Positions 14,730 to 25,541 of a stretch of DNA of 64,000 nucleotides are shown here, piece by piece. Numbering within the stretch: the stretch's first letter is position 1; each line of letters starts with the position of its first letter. Below the pieces are notes generated by a model. That model did no database searches and was not told where the DNA came from. It was given only the letters and a program-made list of their open reading frames with translations. Source of the stretch: Vanilla planifolia (taxonomy: Eukaryota > Streptophyta > Magnoliopsida > Asparagales > Orchidaceae); contig JAIUJO010000183.1 in assembly GCA_023846275.1 (NCBI GenBank), forward strand, positions 110,745 to 174,744, written 5' to 3'. The position numbers were made by a program, and so were the translations under genes.

Positions 14730-15026
14730 TATTAAAGGAATCTTTTATTTTTATTTTGGTTTATCTATTTTTGTAATTCATTGTAATTACAAACAAGGGC
14801 TTGCTTCACTAGACATTTTGATTTGCACCCAATTTGAGGATTGGGTATGTTACATCCAATAACCTTATACATGGAATGCAACTTTGTTGTGCATCTTTTC
14901 TCATATTTTGAAATTTTTTGCTTTGATTTGGTTACATCACTATAGAACTTTAAATTCCTTTTCATGTGACCTTTGCATCCCTTTGACTTGGTTTTAGTAT
15001 ATTTCATCAATTTATCTTATTTCGAC

Positions 15027-15030
<4 letters not shown>

Positions 15031-15084
<54 letters not shown>
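15031..15084. repeat. (AT)27 microsatellite
   Basis: A pure AT dinucleotide tract of 54 bp follows the TTTCGACTTTA landmark, exactly where other monomers have TTTAATATATATTTACTT. It has expanded from the short TATATAT word present in every monomer and lengthens this monomer to about 460 bp. Confidence 0.95.
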
Positions 15085-15087
<3 letters not shown>

Positions 15088-18000
15088 GTTAACTTTAAAA
15101 TAATAAACCATTAATCCTTATACAAATTTTATATATCAAATTACAACAATTCAGATAATATCCAATCTAGGTTGAACCAATATGGTTAGACATTTCTCAA
15201 TTTTCTCAATGAAATAAAATATTTTTTATGTTTTCAAATATTTTTTATAAGGATTTGTCATGCTTTTCGAGAATTTTCATTCATGTCTCATTCAATAATT
15301 GATGGTGTTACAATTCATGTCCTCAGTATCTTCTAATGCAGAGTTATTTTATAATTTATTTCTTTTTCAAAATTTTTTAATAGATTTGGTTAGTTAATAT
15401 CTAACTCTAAATCTACTATTATGTGACAAGTACATAACTTTGATTTGGTTTTGTTATATTCCTTATAGGTTATCACAGTTTTAGCTTTAAAATGTAGTTA
15501 CATTATATTTAAATAATAAGTTCTTATTCTTTATGATTATTATAATTGATAATTTGTAGTTTTGCACAACAAGATTTGATCATGATCAAGGACCTGACAT
15601 TGGACTCATCTTGATTAGCTTTATCTAATTAATTTTTTTTTATATTTTAATAAACTTTTTATAATACTTAAACATACTTTATGTGACATTTTGATTTTTA
15701 CCTTATTTGATGATTGAGGGGTTACAATCGACATCCACATTTTCTTAGAATGCAATTCTCACACAGTTTATATAATTTCCTCAATTTCTCTTTTTCTTTT
15801 TATTTTGCTATAGTGGAATAATTATTCTCCTCTAGAATGACCATTACATTGTTTTTATTTGGTTATATTATAAAGTATTAATCTATCTTATTTCACACAT
15901 TACATATATTAACTTAATAATAAAATAATAATTTTGATTATTTTTGCTCATTTACTTTTATGATTCATATTGATTTCAAAAGAAGCTCGAGTGAAACAAA
16001 ATGAACATTGCTAGACCCATCATAGTGAGCTCAACCTAATTTAATATTCATTTTTAGTTTTTGAAAAATTTTATTTTCTAGGGTTTTGAAATGGTTTTTG
16101 AGATATTTTGATTCATACATGACGTGATTATTAAGAAAGTTTGACTCATTTTTCTTATTATGTTTTAATGCAAAATTAAAATATAATTCATCGAATTTCT
16201 CCAAATTATTTTCTTTGATTTGTTTACAATACTATGAACACTTATTCTCTCCTAATTTGAACTTTACATCACTATGAGTTTATTTGATTACGTTACTTCA
16301 AGTTATCTCATTTTATTTTTAATATATGTTTGCTTAATACTCGAACAATAATAAATTACTATTTAAGCTTATTGACATAATAATTAATAGTAATTCATAA
16401 TGGGGTTATGTAGAGATCATAAGGGCATTTTAGACCATTACAATGTACTCTACCCACTTTAATATTCATTCTTTATTTTTAGTTTTATAATTTTATAGGG
16501 TTTTGGTAATTTAGCAAGACGTTTAGACAAGTACCTAATTTTACAATCGACGATATTAAAATTCATGTCCTTATTATATTCGGATGCAAATATGTCATTT
16601 GATTTATTTACAATCTATAAATTTTTTTCCATTTGATATAGTTATAGTATTATGTTAGTCTAAATCTTCTCTCGTGCGACATTTACATCACTATAATTTT
16701 GTTATGCAATTTTGATTTTTTAGCTTAGTTCGTCTTTAATATATATTTATTCAATATTATAAAAATTATTATTATTTATTATTATTTTTTATGTGATTTA
16801 TAATAGTTCCAGAAGAGGTATGATAGAGAAGAAAAAATTTTGTTATACTCATCTCGATTATCATTACCCCAAATAAACATTTTTAATTTTTTAAATATTA
16901 TTTTCTTCAATTATTGCTCGTTTTATTAGACATTTAAATTCATAGCTTATTTCACAAAACAGGATGTTACACTTGATCACCATTGTATCTACAAATTCAT
17001 GTTTCCATTAAAATGTATCGCATTTATTGAAAAGTTGAACTTTTATTTATTTATATTGATTTGATACAATTATTATCTTTTTATCTAAACTTTACATCAC
17101 TTTGATTTTATTATTATATTACTTCATTTATTTTATTTTTATTTAAAATGTATTTATTTTTTTTAAAATAATAATTTATTATTATTTATAATTATTTACA
17201 TTGTAAATTTTACTCTTTCCAAAAACTATTTGATGGAGATGAAACAAATGTCATTGTCCTCCTGGCAACTTACTAAATTTGAATAGGTATTTAATTTTAT
17301 ATTTTCAAATAATTTATTTTTTAGTCGTAGACTTTCTAAGTATTTTGATATGTATCGTTTTTTATGATTGAGAATATCGTAGTAACTCTCTTAACTATCT
17401 TGTAATACATTTTTCATAAATAATTTATCACATTCTTTCAAATATTTCTCTATTATTTATCCATAACACTATATAATTCTAAATTTCTTATTTATTGACC
17501 ATTACTTTACTTTGATTTGGAAGTATTTTAGTGTTTTAATTTATATCATTTTAGTTTTAATATATATTAAATTTTTTATCAAAAATGTGGTTTGATTTAG
17601 TTGAAACAAATGTCAATGGACATAACTTACTATGCTCTATCAAATAAAACATTCATTTTTTATATTTTTTTTAAAAATATTTTATTATGCTACTGGCATG
17701 CTTTATAAGTCATTTCATTAACAACTAACTTGTTGATGAAGGATGTCAGACATCATTACTTCAATATCTTTAAAGACAACATTCTCACACAATTTACCTC
17801 ATTTCTCAAATTATCTCTCATGTGACCTTCAAATTTATTTGACATGATTATATTATATTGTTTCAATTTATCTGTTTAAGGTTTTAATAAATTTTTATTT
17901 GATATAAAAATAATTTATTATTTCTTATTCTTAATTACTTTAGCAATTTTTTCTATTTACGAAAGAGTTTTGAATGAGGCAAAAGAAAGGTCGTTGGATT

Positions 18001-21000
18001 GGCCTCAATGAGCTCTATTTAACTAAGTTTATATTTCTATATTTTTTCAAATATTTTATTTAGTAATTTATTACCATGGTGTAGGAGACATCTTGATTAG
18101 TACCTAATTAGTATGTTAAGTATGTTTCACAGAACACCTGTCCCTTATAATTTTTCACATTTTTTCAAATTTTTTTCATTTGGGTAACTTGCTACAAAAC
18201 TCTAAATCTCTTGTCCCTTGACAATCAAATTACTTTTGTTCAGCACTATTACATTATCGCAATTTATCTTATTTTAGATTTAAAAAATAATTAATGAGTA
18301 ATAAATTAATAATTTATTATTAACTATCATTTACTTTGGTGAATTACAATAATTCTAAATGCTATCAAATTTAGATGAGACTATGTCGTTGGACTGATTT
18401 GAATGAGCTCTACCCTAGTAAATATTCATCTTTATAATTTTACATCTATTACTATCTTTCAATGCCAAGTGTTTAATTTATCTCATTTCAGGTTTATTAT
18501 TTATTTACTTAATATTAAAATAATAATTTATTATTATTATTCATTAATAGTTTTGTAATTTATAGTAATTTTCAACAAGGTTTGATGGAGGCGAAATAAT
18601 AATTTTTGGATTTATTTAAATAAGCTCTACCAAGTGTAATGTTTTTTTAAACATTTTGGAAAGTTTTGTTCTCTAGAGGTATTCCAAAGTTTATGATATA
18701 TTTTTACTCATATCTAATGTTTTAATCAATGATGTTATGCTCAATGTGGTAAGTCCTTTGGAACACAATTTTTTTATACAATTTCTCTCATTTGTTCAAT
18801 TATTTTATCTTTATTTTGATATATTACTATGTAATACAAATTCTGTATTCTTAAGAGCCTTATAGTACTTTTATTTAGTTATATTATATTATTTCAAGTT
18901 ATCTTATTTTAGATTTAATATTTACTTAATATTAAAATAATAATTTGTTATTTTTCACATTTTTTTGCTATAAAAATTCAAAGTAATTTGAAACAAGTTC
19001 TGATCAAGACTAAACAAATGTTCAAGGAATCATCTTGACATGCTCAATCAAGTTAAATATTTATTTTTATAATTTAGAAAACTTTTATTTCATATTATTT
19101 TGACATTTTTAGGAGACACATAGATTCATAACAAATTTGGTGATCAATAATGTTACTCTAAATCTCATTACTATCTTCAAATGCAACGTTTTTGTATAAT
19201 TTATCTCATTTTTTAAAATTTTCACTTTCATGTCGTTTTATTGCTTTAAGTTTATGACTCTTCTCTCTTGTGAAATTTTCATCACTATATTTTTGTTATA
19301 CTGCTTTGCTTCAATTTATCACATTTAAGTATTAAAATATATATACTTATTATTAAAAAATAATTTATTGTTATTTATACTTATCAACTAGGGTAATTTG
19401 TAATATTGCCAAACAAGGTAAAATCAAGATGAAACAAATTTTATTGGACAAAACACAATTTTTTCTTTCTAGTTAATGTTTATTTTTATATTTCTAAATA
19501 TTTTTATTTTTGATAGTTTTGGTGGATTTTGTGAGACATTGTTTTTCATTACTCATTTGGTTATTGAGAATATTATACGTGATCTACTTAGTATATTAGA
19601 ATGATAATTTCAAAAACAATTTATCTCATTTTTAAAAAAATTAAGCTTTAATTGTGTAAGATTATTGTGTAACTCTGCATCTCTCATCGTGTGACCATTA
19701 TAGTTCTTTGATCTGGTTATAATATATTACATAAATTTCTCTAATTTTATTTCAAATATGCATGTATTTACTTAATATTAAAATAAAAGTACATAATTAT
19801 TCTTTATTTTTTTACTTGGTTATTCATAGTAATTCCAAACAAAGTCTAATCAAGATGAAACAAAAATGTTTTTTTGACTTGCATCATAAAGCACTTTCTA
19901 ATTTAATGTTTTATTAGTTTTGAATTTTTTTTTGGATTTTGTTACCTTAATTGATGATCAAAGATGTTACAAAATCCTCTTAAGGATCTTCGAATGAAAC
20001 TTTCTTGTATTATTTATTTAACATATTTATATTTATTTTTTAAAATTTTTTTATACTACATTATTTTAATTTAACTCAATTTAGCATTATTATATATCTA
20101 CTTAATATTAAAATCACAAATTTTATTTTATTTTTCTAATTTACTCATTCAATAAGCTTTATGTAGTTAAATATTTACTTCTACATTGTGAAATATCTTA
20201 TTTCATGAGTTTTGACATGTTTTTTGAGCTATTTTTATTCATGCTTGATTTAATGACAAAAAAATTATACTTAATCTTCTTAATATATTTTATTGTAATT
20301 TTTCTATGTAACCTCTCATTTCATCAAAATCTCCTCTTTATTTTGGTTATACTACTATGTTGTTTTAAATCTTGTACCATATGAACTTTACATAATTTAG
20401 ATTTAGTTATGTTATTATTTTTAAATTTATCTAATTTAAGCTTTAACATATATTTTATTAATATTAAAATAATAATGTTTTATTTTTTATTACTTACTTT
20501 TATAATATGAAATAATTCAAAATAAGATTCAATCTAAGAAAAATAAAAAAACATTACACTCAACTTAATGTTCTTTATCTAATGGAATATTGATTTATAT
20601 ATTTGAAATATTTTGTTTTCTAGGATATTTTGTCATGCTGTAAAATACTTTGATTCAAACCTTATTTTGCGATAAAAAAATTACACTTGATCAACCTAAA
20701 ATATTTTAATAAACCTTTCTTATAAAATTTATCATATTTATTCAAAAGTTTTGCTTTGATTTTTTAAATACTATGAAATAGTAATTCTCATTCATGTGAC
20801 CATTACATCATTATGACTTTGGTGTCTTACAATTTTTAAATTTATCATTATTTATTCTTATCAAATGTTGTTATTCGTAGTAATTCCTAATGAATTAAAC
20901 AAATAATATTTAACTCATCTCTGTTGGAGTTATTTATATAAATATTTAATAAACAATAGTCAAATATTTATTTTTTAAGATTTTGTATTCTTTACTAGGC

Positions 21001-22434
21001 ATATTTATTCATACTTGATTTTTTGGTTATACATATTACATTTCAGCTGCTTAGTACTTTTGAAAAAAATTTTCCAACAAAATTTGCCCCACTTCTCTAA
21101 ACATCTTGTTTTAATTTAGTTATATTTTTATGAAACTATAGATTTTCTCTCATGTGACCTTCATATCATTTTAGTTTAGATATAGTTTATTGCATCAATC
21201 TACAAAATTTTAACTTTATTATATACTTATTTAATATTAAAATAAAATATATGACTAGTTATAGTTATTTAGTCTTGTAATTCATAGTAGCTCCAAATGA
21301 GGTTCAAAAGAGACAAAACAAACATCATTTGATTGGTATCCACAACATATCCATTATGTATTAATTTTTATATTTTTAAATATATCAATCCTTAAAGTTT
21401 CTCCTTATATTACGAGACAATTTTTTTTACCTTATTTGGTGATCGATGATGTTACATGCAATCTCTTTAGTACCATAGAGTGAAACTTTCACATTCAGTT
21501 CTCTCATTTACAAAATGATTTGCTTTCATTTTGTTAAATTACTTCGTAGCTCTAATTCTACACCCATGTTTCTTCTACATCTTTTTGATTTTGTTATACT
21601 AGATTAGTTCAAGTTATCTCATTTCTTATGTTATATATACTTACAAAAAATTAAATAATACATGTTTATTATTTGTATTTAATTAATTTTAAATTATAGT
21701 AATTCAAATATGGCATGATAGAGATGAAAGAAATGCTATTGAACTTCTTTTTATGAAGTTAAACCATTTAACAATTCATTTTATACAATTAAATATTTAT
21801 CGTTTAAGATTTTAGCAAACTTTATGAAACTTCTTTATTTGTACCTTAATTGATAATCAGGTATGTTATGCCCAATCCTTGTAGTGTCTTCTAGTGCAAC
21901 TTTTTCGTACAATTTGTTTTATTTCTTCAAATATTGCAATTTGATTTACTTGTATTACTATGTAATTCTAAATTTTTCCTAATGTGACCTTTATATTTCT
22001 TTGATTTAGTGAAATTATAACTTTAAATTCTATCCACTTCAACATAACTACTTATTTTTTTAAATTAAAGTGATATTTCATTATTATTTGAGCTTGTTCA
22101 ATTTTCTAATGCATTGTAATTCAAAACAAGATTTTATGAGACATTTTGATAAATTCTTGATTTGACATTCAAGAATGTTACATAATATTACTTTAGTATC
22201 GTGAAAGAGAATATTTTTTTTAAATAATTTCTTTTATTTCTTAAAAAATTTTCTTAATGATTTTGTTATATTACTACATAACTCTAAATCTTTACTAATG
22301 TGACCCTTACTTTAATTTTCTTTACTTAAATTAGATTCCTTAATTTATCTTATTTATGCATTGATATATATTTATTAGATTTTTAAATAATAATTTATTT
22401 ATTTTTATTCCTTTTTATTTTTGTAATTGATAAT

Positions 22435-22439
22435 AATTA
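22435..22439. repeat. Target-site duplication, left copy (AATTA)
   Basis: AATTA directly precedes the TG end of the solo LTR and matches the five bases after its CA end. Confidence 0.85.
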
Positions 22440-22478
22440 TGTTACACCCCATTTTTCCTAGGCTGATTTTTGACATAC

Positions 22479-22505
22479 TTTTTTTTTTTTTTTTTTTTTT
22501 TTTTT
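22479..22505. repeat. Poly-T tract (27 T) near the LTR edge
   Basis: An unbroken run of 27 T lies about 40 bp inside the left end of the solo LTR (a poly-A tract near the 3' end if the element is read on the - strand). It fits slippage at a homopolymer within the LTR. Since the element has clear LTR ends, it is not a LINE or SINE tail. Confidence 0.9.
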
Positions 22506-23070
22506 ACATATAGACAGCTCAGATCGTCCCATACCAACCTGAGTAGCCTACGAAAAACATAGGATATAACACATCATTACACACCTACTTTCTTTAACAA
22601 TGTGGATCCCATCTCCCGGGTACACCGTCAAATCAGGTTCATGACTCCTGAATTAACAGATGGACTCGCGCAATGTTACTCCTACTAGACCCAATACTCC
22701 TAATCCATACCGATAGGAGAACCGGTCTAATAGAAGTCTGAACCCCCAATGTTAAGTTCCATAGTCATGTAATGACCTCACCATCAAAAATAAAATACAT
22801 AACATCCTCAGATAAAATATAGCACTCCACACACTATACCATCAAGATAATAAAGTAAAACAGTGAATGGAAACTACATCACAAAAATAAGATCCAAGTC
22901 CAACAAATATAATATCATCCAACTAGATACATAAGTCAGAATTACCCTCACATAATACAAGACATAAAAATAACAATCTCACTGAATACATCCAACAGCA
23001 ACAATCAACTAATCAGAATATCTCAAAAATCACAGATCAGATCTGCTCCACTAGCCTACTGATCACGATC

Positions 23071-23088
23071 CCACCTAAACCTAGGTGG
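23071..23088. other. Hairpin-forming inverted repeat in the solo LTR
   Basis: CCACCTA and TAGGTGG form 7-bp perfect arms around a 4-base AACC loop. The site is close to the conserved-looking GGAATGAGCTACGCCCAGTA segment. Its role is unknown; it may matter for the RNA structure of the LTR transcript. Confidence 0.6.
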
Positions 23089-23315
23089 CGTCAAGTCTGC
23101 CGAGCCACTGGAAAAATATAGATAAAAAAGGAATGAGCTACGCCCAGTAGGTAAGACAGCTAGTAAAAACTCACATGCAAAAGAAGGATAATAGCAAGAG
23201 TATAGGAATACAGCATAACAATGTACGGTGGGAAGGCACTCTCAGTTCCAGACTCCAACCAATCCACAGTCACCCCCAGTCACAACAGAGTAGCTCTCCT
23301 CTGTGCTCCCAGGCA

Positions 23316-23417
23316 GCATGCCAGTGGGACACGCCCATCTCTGCGCACGGATGGCGCCTAGGCAAAGCATGCCAGCGGGACACGCCCATCTCTGTGCACG
23401 CATCACAACGCCTAGCA
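23316..23417. repeat. 51-bp tandem duplication inside the solo LTR
   Basis: GCATGCCAG(T/C)GGGACACGCCC followed by ATCTCTG(C/T)GCACG starts at 23316 and again at 23367, an offset of 51 bp with a few differences. The open frame across it (23175-23513) is created by the in-frame duplication (51 is a multiple of 3) and has no recognisable domain. Confidence 0.8.
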
Positions 23418-24004
23418 CCCGACACCTCAGCGTCTCTCGTCAATCAATCTTCTGGAGACTATAGACATAACCCGTCACATAGATCTCTAGCCAACGTGAG
23501 ACACCCTGGCTAGCCACGGCGAGTCACCCCTGCCGCTGCCACTCTCAGGCACGCAGGCCTACACTCGTGGACCAGAAGAGGTCGACTCAGCCACCGTCCC
23601 AAGGAGTCCTCTACCAACAACTTCCATAGAAGCTCACGCCCCTACAGTCATTGTCAATCTCTAACTCCAAGATTCGGCAACATGTGTCCAGGTACAACAA
23701 GGCGCATACCAGTCACATGTATACTGTGGAAGCTAAGTCTGAACCGCACAGTTACCTACCACAACTACCCTAAAACATCATATAGGGTCTATAGTAGTCC
23801 GGTCCAGTATGCCAATCCATAAAATATGCCAACACTAAGTAAACTGACTCAATCCATGCCGTTGCCATCAAAGCAACACAACTGTCAATTACTGACTGTT
23901 CTGGTAGCATCCATGTACCATACCTCTGTTTGACTGTTTCAACTGTACTGTCATCACTAATAACCTTTTCCCTACTTCAGGAAGTTTTTAAACCCCAATT
24001 TCAA

Positions 24005-24215
24005 TTTCCGCCCTTTATCCATTTTCCGAAATTCGGAATAAATTTCCGAATAAAATTTAAATTCCACATATATCCTTTTTCCAAAAATTCGGATTTATAA
24101 ATTCCACATATATCCTGTTTTTCCAAAAAATTCGGATTAATTTCCGAATTAATTTCCGCATATTTTTTTTTTATTTCCGAAAATTCGGATTAATAAATAA
24201 TTTCCGAATTTTCCC
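24005..24215. repeat. Cluster of TTCCGAA / TTCGGAA words in the solo LTR
   Basis: At least eight TTCCGAA or ATTCGGA words occur within about 200 bp, in both orientations, together with two copies of AAATTCCACATATATCCT at about 24057 and 24096. The spacing TTC-N-GAA does not fit the TTC-NN-GAA of a heat-shock element. It may be a CpG-containing regulatory cluster of the LTR or a degenerate minisatellite. Confidence 0.55.
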
Positions 24216-24867
24216 TTCCGCTTCTCTCTCCTCCGCGCCGCGCCGTTCGTCCGCGCCGAATCCCGCTGAACCGGATCTCGCCACCGGTTCGGGCCTTCGC
24301 GCTGAACCGCGACACCGCCGAACCGAATTAATTAATAATCCGTTAATAAATATTATATAAATACCATTAAATTAAATTTACAATTACTTAATTAAATATA
24401 ATTAACCTAATTCATCTCCTTCCTCGGTCCGACGCCCGCGAAACCCTAGCCGACGAAATCGCCGACCAAATCCAATTCTTCCGCCGAATTCCGGCGACCG
24501 CGAACAAGGAGAAACAAAATCCGATGTTCATACTAACCTAATGTTTCAATAATGCCACTAATTCCTAAGGTTCAATCAGAATTTCCGCCAAAGGAGTTTC
24601 ATCTGATCCCCAATTTGACAATTTACGAAATTAAACAATTCCAGCATTTGTTACTACCTTAACATGAATAAAGCACATAATTGAATCATCGCATGCTTGG
24701 TAAAATTTCCGAATTCGACGGGTATAATTTTCCGAAAACCCTAAAAATGCTAAAATCAATAATTTGCATTAATCAATTCCAAAAACCATAATTCGCATGC
24801 TCCGGTAGCTATTTGCAAAATAATCCATATTTTTAATTAGCTAAATAACTAATTTAAAACTGAAATT

Positions 24868-25294
24868 CCTACCTTTCTTCTCCGGCGACGGTGAAGCTCG
24901 CACGCGACCAACCGCTGCTCCTCGCCGCACGAAACCGGTACCAATCGATTCTCCTCGATCACGCGAACCTCCAGGTATAAAAAGCCCCTTGAAAGGCTGC
25001 CGGAAAATATCGCCGTTCGCCGCGAACACCTCGTCTCCGGCCACCGCTCGAAAACCCTAACAGCCGAAATTAATCGGTTTAAATACCCAGCTTAAACCGG
25101 TAATAACCCGTTAAGAACCCATTAAGTGCCGGTTGACCTTCTAATAACGCCGCTTAAACCCGATCAGCCGGTTAATCTCCACCGCTGATCTCGTCCGTCC
25201 GATCCGCTTATCCGCGGCTTATCCAACCGCACGCGCAAACGCACTCGGCGAACCGCCCCCGCCTTCGCTGAACCATTCCGGTCCGGTTCACGTG
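24868..25294 (-). promoter_or_regulatory. Candidate LTR promoter and leader on the - strand
   Basis: Read on the - strand, the following appear in order: a CACGTG G-box (25289-25294), a TATTTAAA TATA-like box (25078-25085), a telo-box-like TTAGGGTTTT about 25-30 bp downstream (25051-25060), a GC-rich leader, and an AAG/GTAGGA splice-donor-like site (24868-24877). The order fits a plant RNA polymerase II promoter and would put transcription start near 25050. The alternative is a TATAAAAA box on the + strand at 24976-24983. The 67-codon - strand frame here has no ATG start (it opens with GTG), so I do not call it a gene. Confidence 0.4.
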
Positions 25295-25536
25295 CGGTAA
25301 AAACCAAATTCCGGTTTAAAAAATAGATTTTCGAATTTCCAAAAATCCAATAAATCCAATTAAACAGGGAAAATTACTTAAAAATTTCCTCGGTGCTCCG
25401 AAAAATCCCAGAAAATTTCAAAAATTCTAATAGCCTCCAATTGATCTCCTGGCTCATCCTACTGTCGATCTGAAATCATCCAAGCCATAATTGAATTATT
25501 GAAAATTAAACATATACTATTTTACCGGGTATAACA

Positions 25537-25541
25537 AATTA
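25537..25541. repeat. Target-site duplication, right copy (AATTA)
   Basis: AATTA directly follows the CA end of the solo LTR. An identical 5-bp pair is what LTR retrotransposon integration leaves, so the outer boundaries can be placed to the base. Confidence 0.85.

Larger units (their letters stand above)
13410..22434 (+). repeat. AT-rich satellite array, about 400-bp divergent monomers (left part)
   Basis: Each monomer carries the same ordered landmarks. These are a GATGATTGA-GTTACA word, GAATGCAACTTTC, TTTATCTCATTTC, GCTTTGATTTGGTTATATTAC, CTCTCATGTGACC, CTTCAATTTATCTTATTTTAG, TTAATATTAAAATAATAATTT, and GATGAAACAAATGTCATTGGACTCATCTTGA. The GAATGCAAC landmark falls at about 14499, 14876, 15336, 15750, 16168, 16584, 17013 and 17404. 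Spacing is mostly 370-430 bp; 15336 is pushed out by an inserted (AT)n tract. Copies differ by many substitutions and indels, so the array is old. No coding potential is visible. It is the same family as 25542-30250. Confidence 0.88.
22440..25536 (-). mobile_element. Solo LTR of a Ty3/gypsy-type retrotransposon (3097 bp)
   Basis: The block begins TGTTACACCCC and ends GGGTATAACA, so it has the 5'-TG...CA-3' ends and imperfect inverted termini typical of LTRs. It is flanked by AATTA at 22435-22439 and AATTA at 25537-25541, a perfect 5-bp target duplication. Satellite sequence resumes immediately on both sides. There is no gag-pol, primer site or second LTR, so it is a solo LTR left by unequal recombination. 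The length is long for an LTR. On the - strand it ends GGGGTGTAACA and carries TACTGGGCGTAGCTCATTCC, which I associate from memory with Del/Tekay chromovirus LTRs. Orientation and clade are therefore inference. The middle (about 24200-25300) is much richer in GC and CpG than the surrounding satellite. Confidence 0.85.

Noticed and set aside
23175..23513. 112-codon + strand frame in the solo LTR
   Set aside because: It is kept open partly by a 51-bp in-frame tandem duplication. It has no similarity I can recognise, and it lies within an LTR whose probable sense strand is the other one.
24005..24215. Heat-shock element array
   Set aside because: The words are TTC-N-GAA (one spacer base), not the TTC-NN-GAA pattern needed.
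24841..25044. 67-codon - strand frame in the GC-rich core of the solo LTR
   Set aside because: It starts with GTG, not ATG, in the sequence, and it is more likely leader RNA than coding.
22440..25536. Host gene promoter or CpG island captured from euchromatin
   Set aside because: The TG...CA ends and perfect AATTA duplication explain the whole block as an LTR.
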